From Thuidium tamariscinum (Eukaryota; Streptophyta; Bryopsida; Hypnales; Thuidiaceae): a stretch of 64,000 bases of DNA. Shown here in pieces: positions 12,734 to 23,952 of this stretch. Position numbers and translations under genes: made by a program. How positions within the stretch are numbered: position 1 is the first letter of the stretch; each line of letters starts with the position of its first letter. The stretch is taken from positions 7,192,001 to 7,256,000 of the forward strand of contig OX344757.2 of assembly GCA_947034885.2 (NCBI GenBank), given 5' to 3'. Below the pieces are notes generated by a model. It searched no databases and had not been told where the DNA came from. It saw only the letters and a program-made list of their open reading frames with translations.

Positions 12734-14205
12734 TATCCATTGTGATCTTCAAGGATTGAGATAATAAAATTGTGTGATTAATCCTTCATTCAATCATTAA
12801 AAAATTAAATTCTAAATTCCCTTCAACAATATAAATGCTACATGGAAAGAAAAATGGGGAGAGAGTGCCCTTGGTCCCCATTGTATCATTTTTTAAGACA
12901 TTCATCCAAAAAAAAAAAAATTCCTCAAGAACTAAAAACTCTACTTCAAGATTTTAAGAAATACAACAAAGTCACCTCCTCCTCTCTTCCAAATCCCTCC
13001 TTCATGCATTCAATAACTAAATGAACAATCCCTAGGGGAACTCAATTGTACACCGCCCTAAAATAAATGAAGAACGAGGGCCTCCACTATTATTAATTAA
13101 TTCTTCACACTTTCTAAAGTAAAATAAAGAAATGGTAAGGGAAAAAAAACCATTCATTCAAATTACTTAAAAAAGCAATGGAAAAAGACGCGCCCTTCAC
13201 TAAATCCCTTCTTTAGAATTTACACAATAAATAATTAAGTAAAACTACTATAAGAGAAAGTCAAAAAATAACCTACATATCCAAGCTTTGGTATAAATAA
13301 ATAGCAAGGGCTACATCACCCTCTAATAACCCCATCCAAAGCCTTCAAGAATCAAATTGAGGAAAACAAATACAAACAAAAGAACTATTTTATCCTCCAA
13401 GTTCCCAAAGATTCAATTCAAGAATGAAGAATCCAAGGTCTTGTGAGAAAGAAGATTTGAGGAGTTAGGCCACAAGAGAGAGAAATGCACTTAGCTCTCA
13501 AAGGCCTCCACCCTTGTGCAAGTTGTAGTTGGTAGGTGGAGTTCTTAATGTGTCCATTTGACCTCCATGTACTTGGAGATCTAGTCAACCGTGCACAAAT
13601 GAGTTGACAGTAATTAATGTGGCCTTTTGGGGGGGCGGGTTTAGTGAAGAAGAGGAATCCCAAGGCCAAGGCCATTTGAAAACACCCACGCAGTTTGTAG
13701 TCCCGCCCTGCCTTGCGTCCGCGCCTTGAAGTCCGCGCCCTGACGTCCCCGCCCAGCCTTGCGTCCGCGCCTGCTCATGGACTCTGTGCATAGTGGATTT
13801 TAGTAGTAGATTTGTTTTCCAATTTGCAATTGGAGTTTTGAGAATCTGGGGGCGTGTAATATACCATTGGAAAGGTATTCAAAATATCTTTCCAATGGTA
13901 TATTACACGCCCCCAGATTCCCAAAACTCCAATCGCAAAAGTAGAAGAAAGTTGACGTCTGCGCCCTAGCGTCCCCACCCAGCCTTGCGTCCGCGCCTGC
14001 TCATGGACTCTGTGCATAGTGGATTTTAGTAGTAGATTTGTTTTCGAATTTGCGATTGGAGTTTTGAGAATTTAGAGGCGTGTAATATACCATTGGAAAG
14101 GTATTGCATGCCTCCAAATTCTCAAAACTCCAATTGCAAAAGAAGAAAGAAGTTGACGTGCGCGCCCTGTCATTTCTCACGTCCCCGCCCTGTCTCACGT
14201 CCCCA
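12734..14205 (-). repeat. Right arm of the large inverted repeat in the hAT-like element
   Basis: Reverse complement of the left arm 7795-9350. It differs mainly by a deletion of the loop of one hairpin unit (about 14093-14110), where GAAAGGTATTGCATGCC replaces the longer palindrome centre. Confidence 0.85.
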
Positions 14206-17200
14206 CCTTGTTGAGTTGCGTCCGCGCCCGTGGTGTCTAGGTGGCATGAACTTAAATCCGCATGGATTTTTTATTACCTTTTAAAAAAGTCAACTATGTG
14301 TTGACCCTATCGGACGGGCGAGAGCTCTATCGGACGTCGCGGACGGACGGACGGGCGAACCGGACGTCCGCCTGGTATGACAACCCTGTAGGAGGGAGCC
14401 ATGAAGAATCCGTGGCCTTGACCTTGTACCTCATGACCGGCCATCCCCGATCGACCCCATCCTCTACGACATAGAACTTGAATAGGTGTTTATCTCCGAG
14501 CCCTATGATTTTGTTGACCCCATCATGATGGAATCCTCTGAAGTATGATTTGAAGTCCGCGACCTCTTGCACGAACTCCGGAATGAAGGCTACCGTTTTC
14601 TGTGAGTCCATGAACGCCTTCATGAGATCCGCCAGAACGTAAGTGTTCTTCCTTTTGATGAGTTTTGAGAGGTAACTGAAGTGCGCGTCAATGTCCTCGT
14701 GCGTATGTCTGACAATGAGGAATCCTACGGAAACTTCCTTGAATATGCGCCTGGCAGTGAGCAGTGAGCAGAAAGCCATGAGGAATCTATTCTTGTTGTC
14801 CTTCGCTGAATTGTCGAGTTGCAAGAAGAGTTTTTTGGGTAGTGGGACCTGAGGTCGCCCTGGTGTTGGTGCGTCTGTGACCTTGTCCGAGGACTGCGGG
14901 ATTGACGAGCTGCATCTGGATTTGCCATGCAGCAGAGCCTCGAAGAAGCTGTTCAGCGGTGGAGTGGAGAAGAGTATCTTTGACTCCCTTACAGGAGGTA
15001 GTTCTAGGGCCCTGAGTACCCTACAGATGGATGAAATAGTGAAATTTGAATCCCCCGGCCAGAGTGATGTTGAGTAATGCGCGTATGCACCATCTCCATG
15101 TCCATGAGTGAGCATTCCAGTACATGAGATTGGAATTTGTCCTAGTCCTGCGGTGGCCTTTGTGATGCGCTGCATCCTGGGAATGGCAGTCTTTGTGGTG
15201 TCCATTTTGTCATGAATAATGCAAAGGAACTCTGATGGATTCTGCACTGACTGCGCGGTCCATCCGTTGTATACATTTCTACAAGCGCGCTGGTAATTGA
15301 GATGTCTCTCTCTGTCGTCGACGAGTGCCTGCCACTCATCACAACCTCTGGGATACTTTGCAATGAACTCTACGAGGAAGTCACACTTTGTGCATTTTGA
15401 GAAATTGCTCCCTACTGCCTTGACCTCTACGTTTTTGAAATGAGCATTTCGAAGTCGGCTGATAGCAGACTGGGATACCGGTTGCATATTGCATATTCTA
15501 TTGACCTGAAGAACATGACTACATGGATGAGTATCCATGTAAGACGATAGAGTTGTATCGGTTGGCAGCCGATAGAACTGTGAATGCCGTCCTATAGAAA
15601 GGAAATATCTATGGCTTCTAGATTCTAAGTGTAGCCTTGATTGTATCGGTTGGCAGCCGACAGAGGGACATTATACTATAGACGAGGAGGCAGATGTTGG
15701 ACTTACATAATTGACTTGTTCGCGTATGTGATCCCAATTCATTGCAGAGGGTAGGACCTTGAGATTGTCGACGCGTTTATTCCCAACCATTCTGAACTCG
15801 TTTGGCATCTTGTCTACATTCTCGTTGATGATCGTTTTGAGTGTTGCTTGAGCTTGTATTGTTTGTGGCCGTGGGCGTCGAGCCCCCGCATTTCCATGCG
15901 ACCCGTTGACGGATCCTCCGGCGGCCGCAGCCTTGTAAACATGATAGGCCGACCTGGATCCCCCGTGAATGATGTACCATGCGTTCTCGCAAACGTCTCT
16001 ATTAGCAAGAGTGATGAATTTTTTTCCTGGGATAATCCCTGCATGAAGTTGACTCTGCACCGCATACGCTACCTCCTTCCTACTCTCGAATGTGCAAGCG
16101 AAGAACTTTCGTCGTATAGACCTGGTGTCCTCCCAGGGAAAGGTCTGGCAGCATCTGAGCTTACAGCACTTCTGTGAGCTGACCTTACGTACCTCCGCCT
16201 CCGAGGTCTTGATTTGCAGCCTGGACTGGCTCTCGAGATCCGTGGGAATGACCCTTATGCGCACAGAGCGATATGGATTCCTCGGTACCCCCTGCATTCC
16301 GTCATCGTCTGACTCCTTCAACAGAGCAGCTTGTGAGCAAAGCATGACAATTTCTGATAGTAGCCTTCCCCCCTCCAATCTTGTGTGTGTGAGCTTCCAG
16401 CGCATGGTTGTCATTTGCATTTCGTGACTGTCCGATACGAACATGACCCCAACATCCATATCGCCCAGGACGCCATCATCGCAAGCCTCATCTGGTAGGC
16501 AGACTTGGATCATGGCTCTTCCCAGTACCGAGAAGTCGTCATTGAGAAGTTGACAGTATTGATTTCTCCAGAGCGGTCTATCTGGGATTGGAAGTCCATC
16601 TTGCACTCCAACCGGATCGGCATTGTCACCCCTCTGAGTACCATCTCTAAATGCATCCGAATGATCCATGCTGTCAGCAACACTTGCGTCGGACGTGCTA
16701 GTGCCAGAGGTGCTGTAACCATGAACATTGCACTGGTCGTGTGCAGACCTGCGGCTGTCATCGTCTGAAGAATAGAGTCTATCATCTCGCTCGTCTTCGT
16801 CTGATGCAGTCGGAAGTACCCGCTGTGATCCCGGATCATCGAGTTCTACCTGCACATTGTTCGAACTTCCACCACTCTCACAGTTCCCATCGACCTGAGG
16901 CTGCATGAAATTGGTCGCAGGTGCTCCTGTCGGCTGGCAGCCGACAACGTTGGTCATTTGGACAGAGGTCTGGATTGGTCTGACCTTGTAACCACTCCAG
17001 AGTAGTTTGTATCCTACACAACGTTTGAGTGTGATGAAATCCGGAATCTCGCAATAGGCAGTGTGATTCTTGAAATCATCGACGACATGCAGGAGCTTCA
17101 CAACGAGGAAGAAGCTGTGTGGAATGCGGAAGCCTCCCTAGTACCCCTTCGGAGAGCACTCTACAATTGTCCCTACACTAGCATAGAACAGAGTGTCGCC

Positions 17201-17638
17201 TAGAGTCTGGAGAAGTGAGACATCCATATTGACAGTGAGTGACAGGAATTGTTGTATGGGTTTCTCATCAGTGAGCACTTGTATCGGCTGCCGGCCGACA
17301 GCAGCAGCAGAAGACCCTTCCGCCTCTGCCTGGGGATAAACGTTGCCTGCCTCCCACACGATTGACCTTTCCGGGCAATGTCTGAGGAAAACCATGTCTC
17401 CCTCCGGAAACGGAAGAGGCATATCGAGGTTGTTTGGAACATCTAGGACATGAACGCATACGAGGTATGGATCGCAGCTGACCACCCTTTCTACGACCGC
17501 CCTTCCAGCGTAGTATAATCCTTCCAGTGTGAGAGCCACAACAACTCCCTTCTGCAGTTTCAGTCTTCCTGACCCACCATTTCTTGTGAATGCCTCAATA
17601 GGACTGGCACCCGAGGTCCATTCATCAGAGCCACTCAT

Positions 17639-18715
17639 GATTCGAAATCGAGGTGAGAACCCAGAATGTGGGAATTTTTGCTTCCGTCAAACCCGTGATG
17701 ACCTTATCGGCTGGCAGCCGATACCACTGTCCGTACGGTCAAGCACAGGGGCAGGACCGTACAACTAGAACTCCGGGGATCATGTAAGAAGCTAGATTTT
17801 TCAATTCCTATGATCTACGCACTATCCACAGATGCTCGGACCAGGCTGAATCAAGAAATGGAAGCACAAACGCAACCAAATAGGAAATGAAGAACCACTG
17901 ACAGGCATCTAATTCTCGAAAATGCAATTGAAATCCTACTGCAATTCAAATTTGTCTCCCAGCAATTGAAATCCTACTGCATTTCCTACGTAAGCCTGAA
18001 CGCCAAATAACATCTGTCCCAGAGCGCTTCCTGAACCCGAGGACTACTGAATACCTAAGCTGTGCACTAGGTTGAGGTCTACTAAATTCCCTCTCTAACG
18101 TTGCATCCTTCCTAAATAACAAGCCACTGCAATTCCCTCAAGGTTCTTGGACGCTCTGAGTGTGTGTGTGGGGGAAATGAAAATGGAAAATGAAGTCCTC
18201 CAAGATCAGATCCTAGGTGAGCATGCTTGTGATTGAACTTGGCACCTGAAATTTGAATTTGAAAGAGGATGAAGTTGTGGTGATTGCAAGAGAGACAAGG
18301 CCGTGGATCAGGAGATCGTGGGTGGAAATGTACGCATCATCGCAATGAGTGTTCGTCACTTGCATGTACCTCGTTGGATGTGGAGTACACGGTAGCGGAT
18401 GGAAACCGGGCGATGGATGAAATCATAGGATGAACGGACTCGGTTTGTCATGATTGCGCCCCTCGACTGGCAGCCGAGGGTATACCCCCCAGGCCACTTT
18501 CATTTTCTCTCATTTGCCATTTGCGCTCCTGCTCTCCCTCTCCCTCTCTCGCTCTCTCTCTTGCCTTCCAGCTTGTAGCTGACACCCCGACGCAGAGCGG
18601 AGGAGCAGCCGATAGGTGTTTCTGGGCAGCCGACAAAGAAGGAGTGTGCGGCAGCCGTTTTCTTCAGCAGCCGACAAGTTTTTCTGAGCAGCCGACAAGA
18701 GTCAGTCCTTCGGCA
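17639..18715. promoter_or_regulatory. Divergent promoter and leader region of the giant element's two gene sets
   Basis: This 1.08-kb spacer separates the minus gene (start 17638) from the plus gene (start 18716). It carries whole palindromes at 17705-17723 and 18461-18479 and a cluster of half-sites just before the plus start. I could not pick a TATA box with confidence. Confidence 0.5.
18606..18697 (+). promoter_or_regulatory. Array of five CAGCCGAYA half-sites before the plus-strand start codon
   Basis: Half-palindromes occur at 18606, 18627, 18652 (CAGCCGTTT), 18668 and 18689, all in one orientation. Spacing is 16-25 bp. The last ends 18 bp before the ATG at 18716. They look like half-sites of the 19-bp palindrome and might bind the same factor. 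That function is inferred. Confidence 0.6.
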
Positions 18716-21700
18716 ATGGCATCCTCCGGTTTGGCGAATGACAAGTACTTTTCTATACCTGTATCGGCTGCCAGCCGATACATTATTATTTCTTGATTAT
18801 TTTCAGTACAGCCATTGAGAGTGTGAGGCACCTGTGGATTGCTGTATCGGCTGGCAGCTGACAGACATGGGAGCACTCAGGTAACTCCTGAGCTCATGTG
18901 ATGTCGGCTAGCAACCGATATAAATCTGGGACAGTAGTCATACGATGTTCTGTAAATGACTTCTGAAGGTAGGGTTTAGGGATTGTGGCTGTATCGGCTG
19001 GCAGCCGATACACTAGATGCACAAAGTGGGGTTACATAGTGACAACTTACTGAGAATTGCAATGTATTGTTTTGTAGGAAACCGACTTTCTTGGCCCGAA
19101 TTCTAGGTGAGCAAATCCCGAACTCTGGAATTTTGGGTGATGGGTTTCCACTACGAGCAACATGGCGAGGGATCGAGGCCATCCAGGAATGGGGTTTGTG
19201 CTGGAGGCAGGCACCCGACAAAAAAGTGGACATCACATGCTCCTTCAAGTTGAAGGGGAACATGACCCCTGGCAAGGGAAGTGTGTTGTCTGTCAGGGCT
19301 GTTGGCGAGTCCGTGCATGTAATGATATGCTTGATGCCATTGGCAAGCACGGACGAGGTCCACGACTATTTTGCAGTGGAGTTGCCGGTGAACAAGTGCA
19401 CGGAGGAGGTCTGTGGACAAAAGTCCATGTCCATGGGCATGACATTTTCCAACAACACACCATCGACTACAGAGGAGCTCATCCAGGGGTGGGAGTGCCT
19501 GAAGCAGGAGCACGATGAGCATAATGCGTTGGTCGCTCATGAGCTGGAGAAGGGGAAGAAGAAGGTACCCGTGGAGAGGAAGCTGGTGGCGGCGACAGTG
19601 GCTGAGGTCACTGAAGCCGATCTTGAGGAGCCAGCGTCCCCGACCAAACCAAAGCGGAGAGGAAAGGGCAAGGATGACCCAACGAAGCCGCTCAAGCTCA
19701 CACTGGACGAAGCACTCCGGCATGGAAATTACCTCACCACGAAGACCAAGGAGAACGAGGTGAATGCTATTTACCAGGCGCTGGAGACGGGCCTCCTGCA
19801 CTCGTTTTCATACAAGAAGCAGCGTCTTCCGGGGGTCACACTCGGACAAGCTCCACATTGCACCGGACGAGCTCAAGTACCGGAAGATTGCGAAGGACCG
19901 GCTTGGACAGGTAATTGGAAGATCACTTGCATCGTTCTTTAATCAAAGTCATTTGATTTCTTGTATCGGCTGGCAGCCGACATGTGTAACTAGTCATTAA
20001 TGATTGGGCCTTCTGTCATTTCAGGTGAAGACCATGTATAAGGGATATGGGTCCATCAGGAAGAAGCCGGAAATACATGGGGTTCCATTGAAGCGGGCTC
20101 CATTGCCCAAGGACAAAGGGTTGGACGTAGTGATGGACAAGTGTCCCGGGCAGGAGGAACTCACTGTTGTCAACGGCATCTCAATGCTGTGGTGGAAGGC
20201 GCCGAATGTCCACTGGTACATCATTGGAGGGCAACACACGGTGACGGCCTGCCGAGAACTAGCCGAGCAGTATCCCGACGGCTCTGAAGCCAAAACGGAC
20301 GTCCTTGAGTTCAAGGTGATTCCGGTGTTCAGCAGAGACCCGGACACACTCGTCAGAGTCTCCAATGCCCTCAATCTCAACATCGCGGAGAAGGTGGCGA
20401 AGGAAAACTTCAGATTCTGCGCAGAGATGGGAAGAGTGGCGTGGGTGAAGGCGGGATGCCCAGAGCCGCATCGTGGAGGAGGCAAGCCGACACCAGCATT
20501 CGAGGTAGTACCCACGCTTCCTTGCTTTGTATTTCTATTTGTTCCATACGTTATGTATTGGCGGCCAGCCGATACATGTGTGCTCTGTTCTAAGCATTGT
20601 AGTTGAACTCTCAGGCTGCGAAGCTGAAGGTGATGGCGCACTTCGTGGAGGAAAAGGTGTCCTCCAAGTTGCTACTCATCTTCATCAAAGAGAACACCTG
20701 GGTGCTGTGGACGGAGGTGTTCGATGCGTGGGAGAACGGCAAACTCATTGGCGATGATGGGACTGTGCCCAATCTCCTGGTCAACCGGAAGCCGCTCACG
20801 CACATCACCAAAACAGATCTGACGCCAACGCTGGGGCTTCATGATTCAGATCTGTGCGAGTTGGGGCGGGAGATTGTTGCCCTCCGCATTAGCATCAAAA
20901 ACATCGCCAAGGCGGAGTCCTCAGGGAAGATCACTCTCTTCGATTGGTGCAAGGACAAGAAGCTCGACCGGATCGTCATGAACGAGATCATGTGGACCAG
21001 AAAGAAGTACCCTCTTCTTTGCGAGGACGCAGGCTGGACCCCATATTCGGATGAGGATTGGAAGGAGCTGGCTGACAAGGAGGGGTACTCAGCGGCCGTA
21101 GTCCGGAATGTCTGGAAGGACATGATGAAGTTCACGAACGCAAGCAACTGGTTGAAGGGGCGAGTCAACCCCATGAATCCAACCACGGACAAGTCCACGG
21201 ATGGCAAGGCGCCGGGGGTCTTCTTCACGACTTTGGCAAGCTACGTCAAAGTCAACTTGCCTACCACGGTAGGCAAGTCAAGCGATCTACAATACGAATG
21301 CCATGTCGGGGAGAGTATTCCAGAGGTGGTGGCATTCATTCGTCAATCCAAAGGGACGATGGCGCTGGAACCCGAGGACAAGAAATTCCTCGTCCTTTTC
21401 GGGTATATAGATATGGGGGAACCTCTTGGGGTGACCAGGAATGACCTGCTCGACGTGTCGTTGGCAGCAGAAATTTCGGACGGGGCAGACAATGAAGATG
21501 GCGACCCTTACATCCCGTTGCCAATGCTCCTCATCGGGAACTCGCGGTTCCGGGATTCAGTCGCCTCGACAACGCACTCATCCTCGACCGACTGGTACTA
21601 CCATGTAGTGTACTACCAGCCATCTCCCCAGGGAGGCTTTCAGAAGGCCGAGATTGAGTCCAGGCCTCTGGTCACTCTCTCCTTGACCTTCCCGAAGCCC

Positions 21701-22847
21701 GAGGACAGGCTCAGTGTTTTCCCGGTATTCAAACGCTTTACTGGGATCAACAAGGCGCTGAACTTGTTTAATTTCGACGTCGAGGGGGAGGTCGACTGGA
21801 ATGGCGGGATGTGCGGGGTTGGCCATGGACTGCTCGAGAAACTCATGCTACCCACCCTCAAAGCCAAGGATGCCACCGTCATCAACATCTGGGGAGGCGG
21901 TAACATCACGGAGATCGCTTTGGTACGTTTTCTTATCCCATCCTCACACTTGCATTGTTCTCAGGAAGTCACTTTCTGTCGACTGGCAGCCGATACAATA
22001 GATGGTTGACTTGTATTCCATGGCTTTGCAGAGGAATGGACGGGCTGTCATGGAGTTCATTCGGGAGGAGGAGGGATTGGAGAAGGCGAAGGAACGTGTG
22101 AGGGGAATGAACCTCCTCTCCACGGATTCCCTGGGACCTACTCAGGTGACTCTGGCGATCACAGACCAGGAGGGGCAGACGACACCTGCGCAATCTCCTC
22201 GGCAATCGCTGCCGTTGTCTACCCTCGTTCTACCCCAGGCTCCGGGGGGTGCCGCTCAAACTCAGCGGACGCAGGGTCAGTCTTAGGAGCAACCACCACT
22301 TGTGACGGTTGTGACTGACTCAGACACAGAGAGCTCCCCGGAAGCAACACTCATTCGAAGGGGACGGCAACCACGTCCTTCGTCTCCGAGGCCCTCTCTT
22401 AATTTACCCCCGACTCAAGATCTCGACCGCCCCGTGCTGCTCCCACAGAGAAACTCCTCGCTCGCAATGGTCGTGGATCTGCGCGCTGAGCCACCGTCGG
22501 AGGAGATAAGCAGGCTCCCTCTGCCTCAAGTGGTCGTCGCGGCGATGGAGCCTCAGGTGGGAGTAACTGCACTTGGGCGACCGGCGACCATGGCCGACAT
22601 TTGTGTCGGCGGCCAGCCGACACCCATGGAGACTTCTCCGCCGGAACCAAGACGGGGAAGAAGCAAGGGGGCACCGCTGGAAAAGGAGTCGGAGTCGGCG
22701 GACTCGCGCCGCTCAACTCGGATCTTCTTCAAGCGGAAACGATCAAACGAGAAGGACGGTGGCGCGGCGGCGCGAACGCAGGACTTCCCGAATGAAGAGA
22801 TGTCTCCCGTCCGATCTCAAAAGAGGACTCAGACTGGAAGTTCGTAG
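18716..22847 (+). pseudogene. ParB-like domain plus degenerate DNA methyltransferase-like gene of the giant element
   Basis: Exons: 18716-18744, 19078-19910, 20025-20504, 20615-21922 and 22032-22847, all GT-AG and phase-compatible. Around codon 350, WYIIGGQHTVTACRELAEQ followed by DPDTLVRVSNALNLNIAEKV resembles the ParB/sulfiredoxin fold (the GGxH...A helix). Near codon 780, VVYYQPSP occupies the place of a DPPY motif. About 90 codons on, VINIWGGGNITEIALRNGR resembles the FxGxG motif of beta-class N4/N6 DNA methylases. ParB-methylase fusions are known from phages and bacteria. The catalytic DPPY is not conserved, so activity is doubtful. The tail (22302 on) is Ser/Arg/Pro-rich and includes a translated palindrome. 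Damage: one extra base in the G5 run at 19831-19835 and an in-frame TAG at 22284-22286. A methylase or ParB role is inference. Confidence 0.6.
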
Positions 22848-23110
22848 GCAGTAGACATGCTCCGCGATGTTTGTGGAGTATCATATATAGTTCGTTCATA
22901 AGTAGAACTGCCTGGCTTAGACTCGTACGTAGACATGTCAGTAGGAGCCGTTATTTGGACAGACCAGACTTGCTCTCGACTATGTCGGCTGCTAGCCGAT
23001 ACAGTGCTGAAATGTTTTGTCGGCTGCCAGCCGATATAGTGCACAAATGTTTTGTCATCTATCTAAGTTCATAGCATCTCATGTTCTATGTATTTTGTGT
23101 GGCAATGCAG
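22848..23110 (+). other. Probable intron or spacer between the methylase-like and FCP1-like coding blocks
   Basis: Two palindromes (22983-23001 and 23018-23036) lie here. A donor at 22840 (leaving one base) and the acceptor ending GCAG at 23110 (needing two bases) are phase-compatible, so both blocks could be one gene. A separate gene with an unseen first exon is equally possible. Confidence 0.4.
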
Positions 23111-23952
23111 ATGATGACTATCACAACTCTGACAATTCCTCCGACACCGTATCTGAAGCTGGGAATCAGAATGTCCAGACAGAGACAAAAGACAGACCAT
23201 GGACTCCCGATAGTGCTGGCTCTACTCAGGTAGCAACTCCGAAGTTGTTTCTTTTCCTTGAAGTTCAGGGAACTCTACTTTTCTATGAGCCACTCATTGT
23301 CAAAGGGAAGAGTATGACTCAGAGGTCGACAGTCAGAGACCGACCAGGTCTCCGGGAGTTCATTTTGTTCTGTAAGGGTCAAGACATTGTGATTGTCTAC
23401 TGGTCGATCTTACCCAAGAACACTCTCGAGCAGCGCCTTCATAACCTTAGATGGAAGGCGTCGGAGATCGGAGAGGATTACCTGGCCTTTGGACAGGAGT
23501 TCTGTGACGAGAGTACTTATCGAGACCCTCAGAGTGCATCGCGACCAATTTTTCTGAAGCGTCTCGCGAGAATTCTCGGAGCATCCTCCTTGTACGATAA
23601 TGGCGCCACGATCAACAACTCATTGATCGTGGACTCCGAGCCATATAGGAACGTCTTGAATCTGCCGTATAGTGCGATTCATCCGCCCCCCGTCACCATG
23701 TACTCGGAGAAATCACTCAAGGCAGGGAAACTGCCATTTCTCCAGGCGACCATGATCCCGTTCATTGAACGGCTCTTGTCTTCGGGACTCACGGTCCCAC
23801 AGTTCTGTGAGAGGAACTCGTCCACTGGGCTTGCACGATGTATGCCGGGAACCCCTATGCATAATCAGTACGTGAATGTGACACCGCAATATCAGAAGGG
23901 ATTCGAGGTGCCATATTCACAGGAGGAGCTAAAGGCCTTGGGAATTGCGTAG
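23111..23952 (+). CDS. FCP1/HAD-phosphatase-like protein, catalytic aspartates lost (copy 1)
   Basis: After an acidic, Ser-rich stretch (NSDNSSDTVSEAGNQ), the frame reads LFLFLEVQGTLLFYE, then RPGLREFILFC, VIVYWSILPK and NNSLIVDSEPYRN, and ends in GCG-TAG. The order matches FCP1/NIF-type HAD phosphatases: motif I, the RPG helix, the (V/I)W(S/T)S strand and a VIVDDSP-like motif IV. Motif I, normally DxDxT, is ExQGT, so the nucleophile Asp and the second Asp are absent. It is probably not an active phosphatase; a binding role is possible. The coding frame itself is intact. It lies downstream of the methylase-like gene on the same strand and may be its continuation by splicing. Family assignment is by eye. 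Confidence 0.6.

Larger units (their letters stand above)
7603..14388. mobile_element. Nested 6.8-kb non-autonomous hAT-like foldback element
   Basis: Both ends carry CAGGGTTGTCATA as a 13-bp terminal inverted repeat, flanked by an 8-bp target duplication. These are hallmarks of the hAT superfamily. The outer few hundred bases are GC-rich, with many GGCGCGGACG-like and CGGACG subterminal motifs that could be transposase binding sites. The interior is AT-rich. I find no transposase. It is dominated by inverted repeats: two arms of about 1.5 kb facing each other and a third partial copy. It contains none of the 19-bp palindromes of its host element, so it arrived as a separate insertion. Confidence 0.85.
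6696..17638 (-). pseudogene. DUF7869-like (transposase-like) gene of the giant element, broken by stops and a nested insertion
   Basis: Exon 1 spans 17638-15707 (644 codons) and the intron 15706-15506 has GTAAGT...CAG ends. Exon 2 runs 15505-14389, is interrupted by the nested element, and resumes 7594-6696. With one target copy removed, exon 2 is exactly 672 codons. Total is about 1,315 aa. The core around codons 865-920 has LFLQLDNSAKDNKNRF and then HTHEDIDAHFSYLSKL, the acidic pattern I associate with the domain called DUF7869, common in plant and algal mobile genes. A CxxC (CTKCDF) precedes it, and the C-terminal part has FKIKWWTP and VLYSHRM. Two in-frame TAG codons occur, at 17138-17140 and 7503-7505. 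Two palindromes are translated in exon 1. As the largest gene of the element it is the likely transposase; that role is inference. Confidence 0.7.

Noticed and set aside
19151-20641. Long minus-strand frames opposite the ParB-methylase-like gene
   Set aside because: They are shadows of the plus-strand exons, which have phase-matched splice sites and recognisable motifs.
7503-22286. A variant genetic code with TAG read as glutamine
   Set aside because: The intact cyclophilin gene and the FCP1-like unit end with TAG at sensible positions, and the interruptions occur only in a decaying element.
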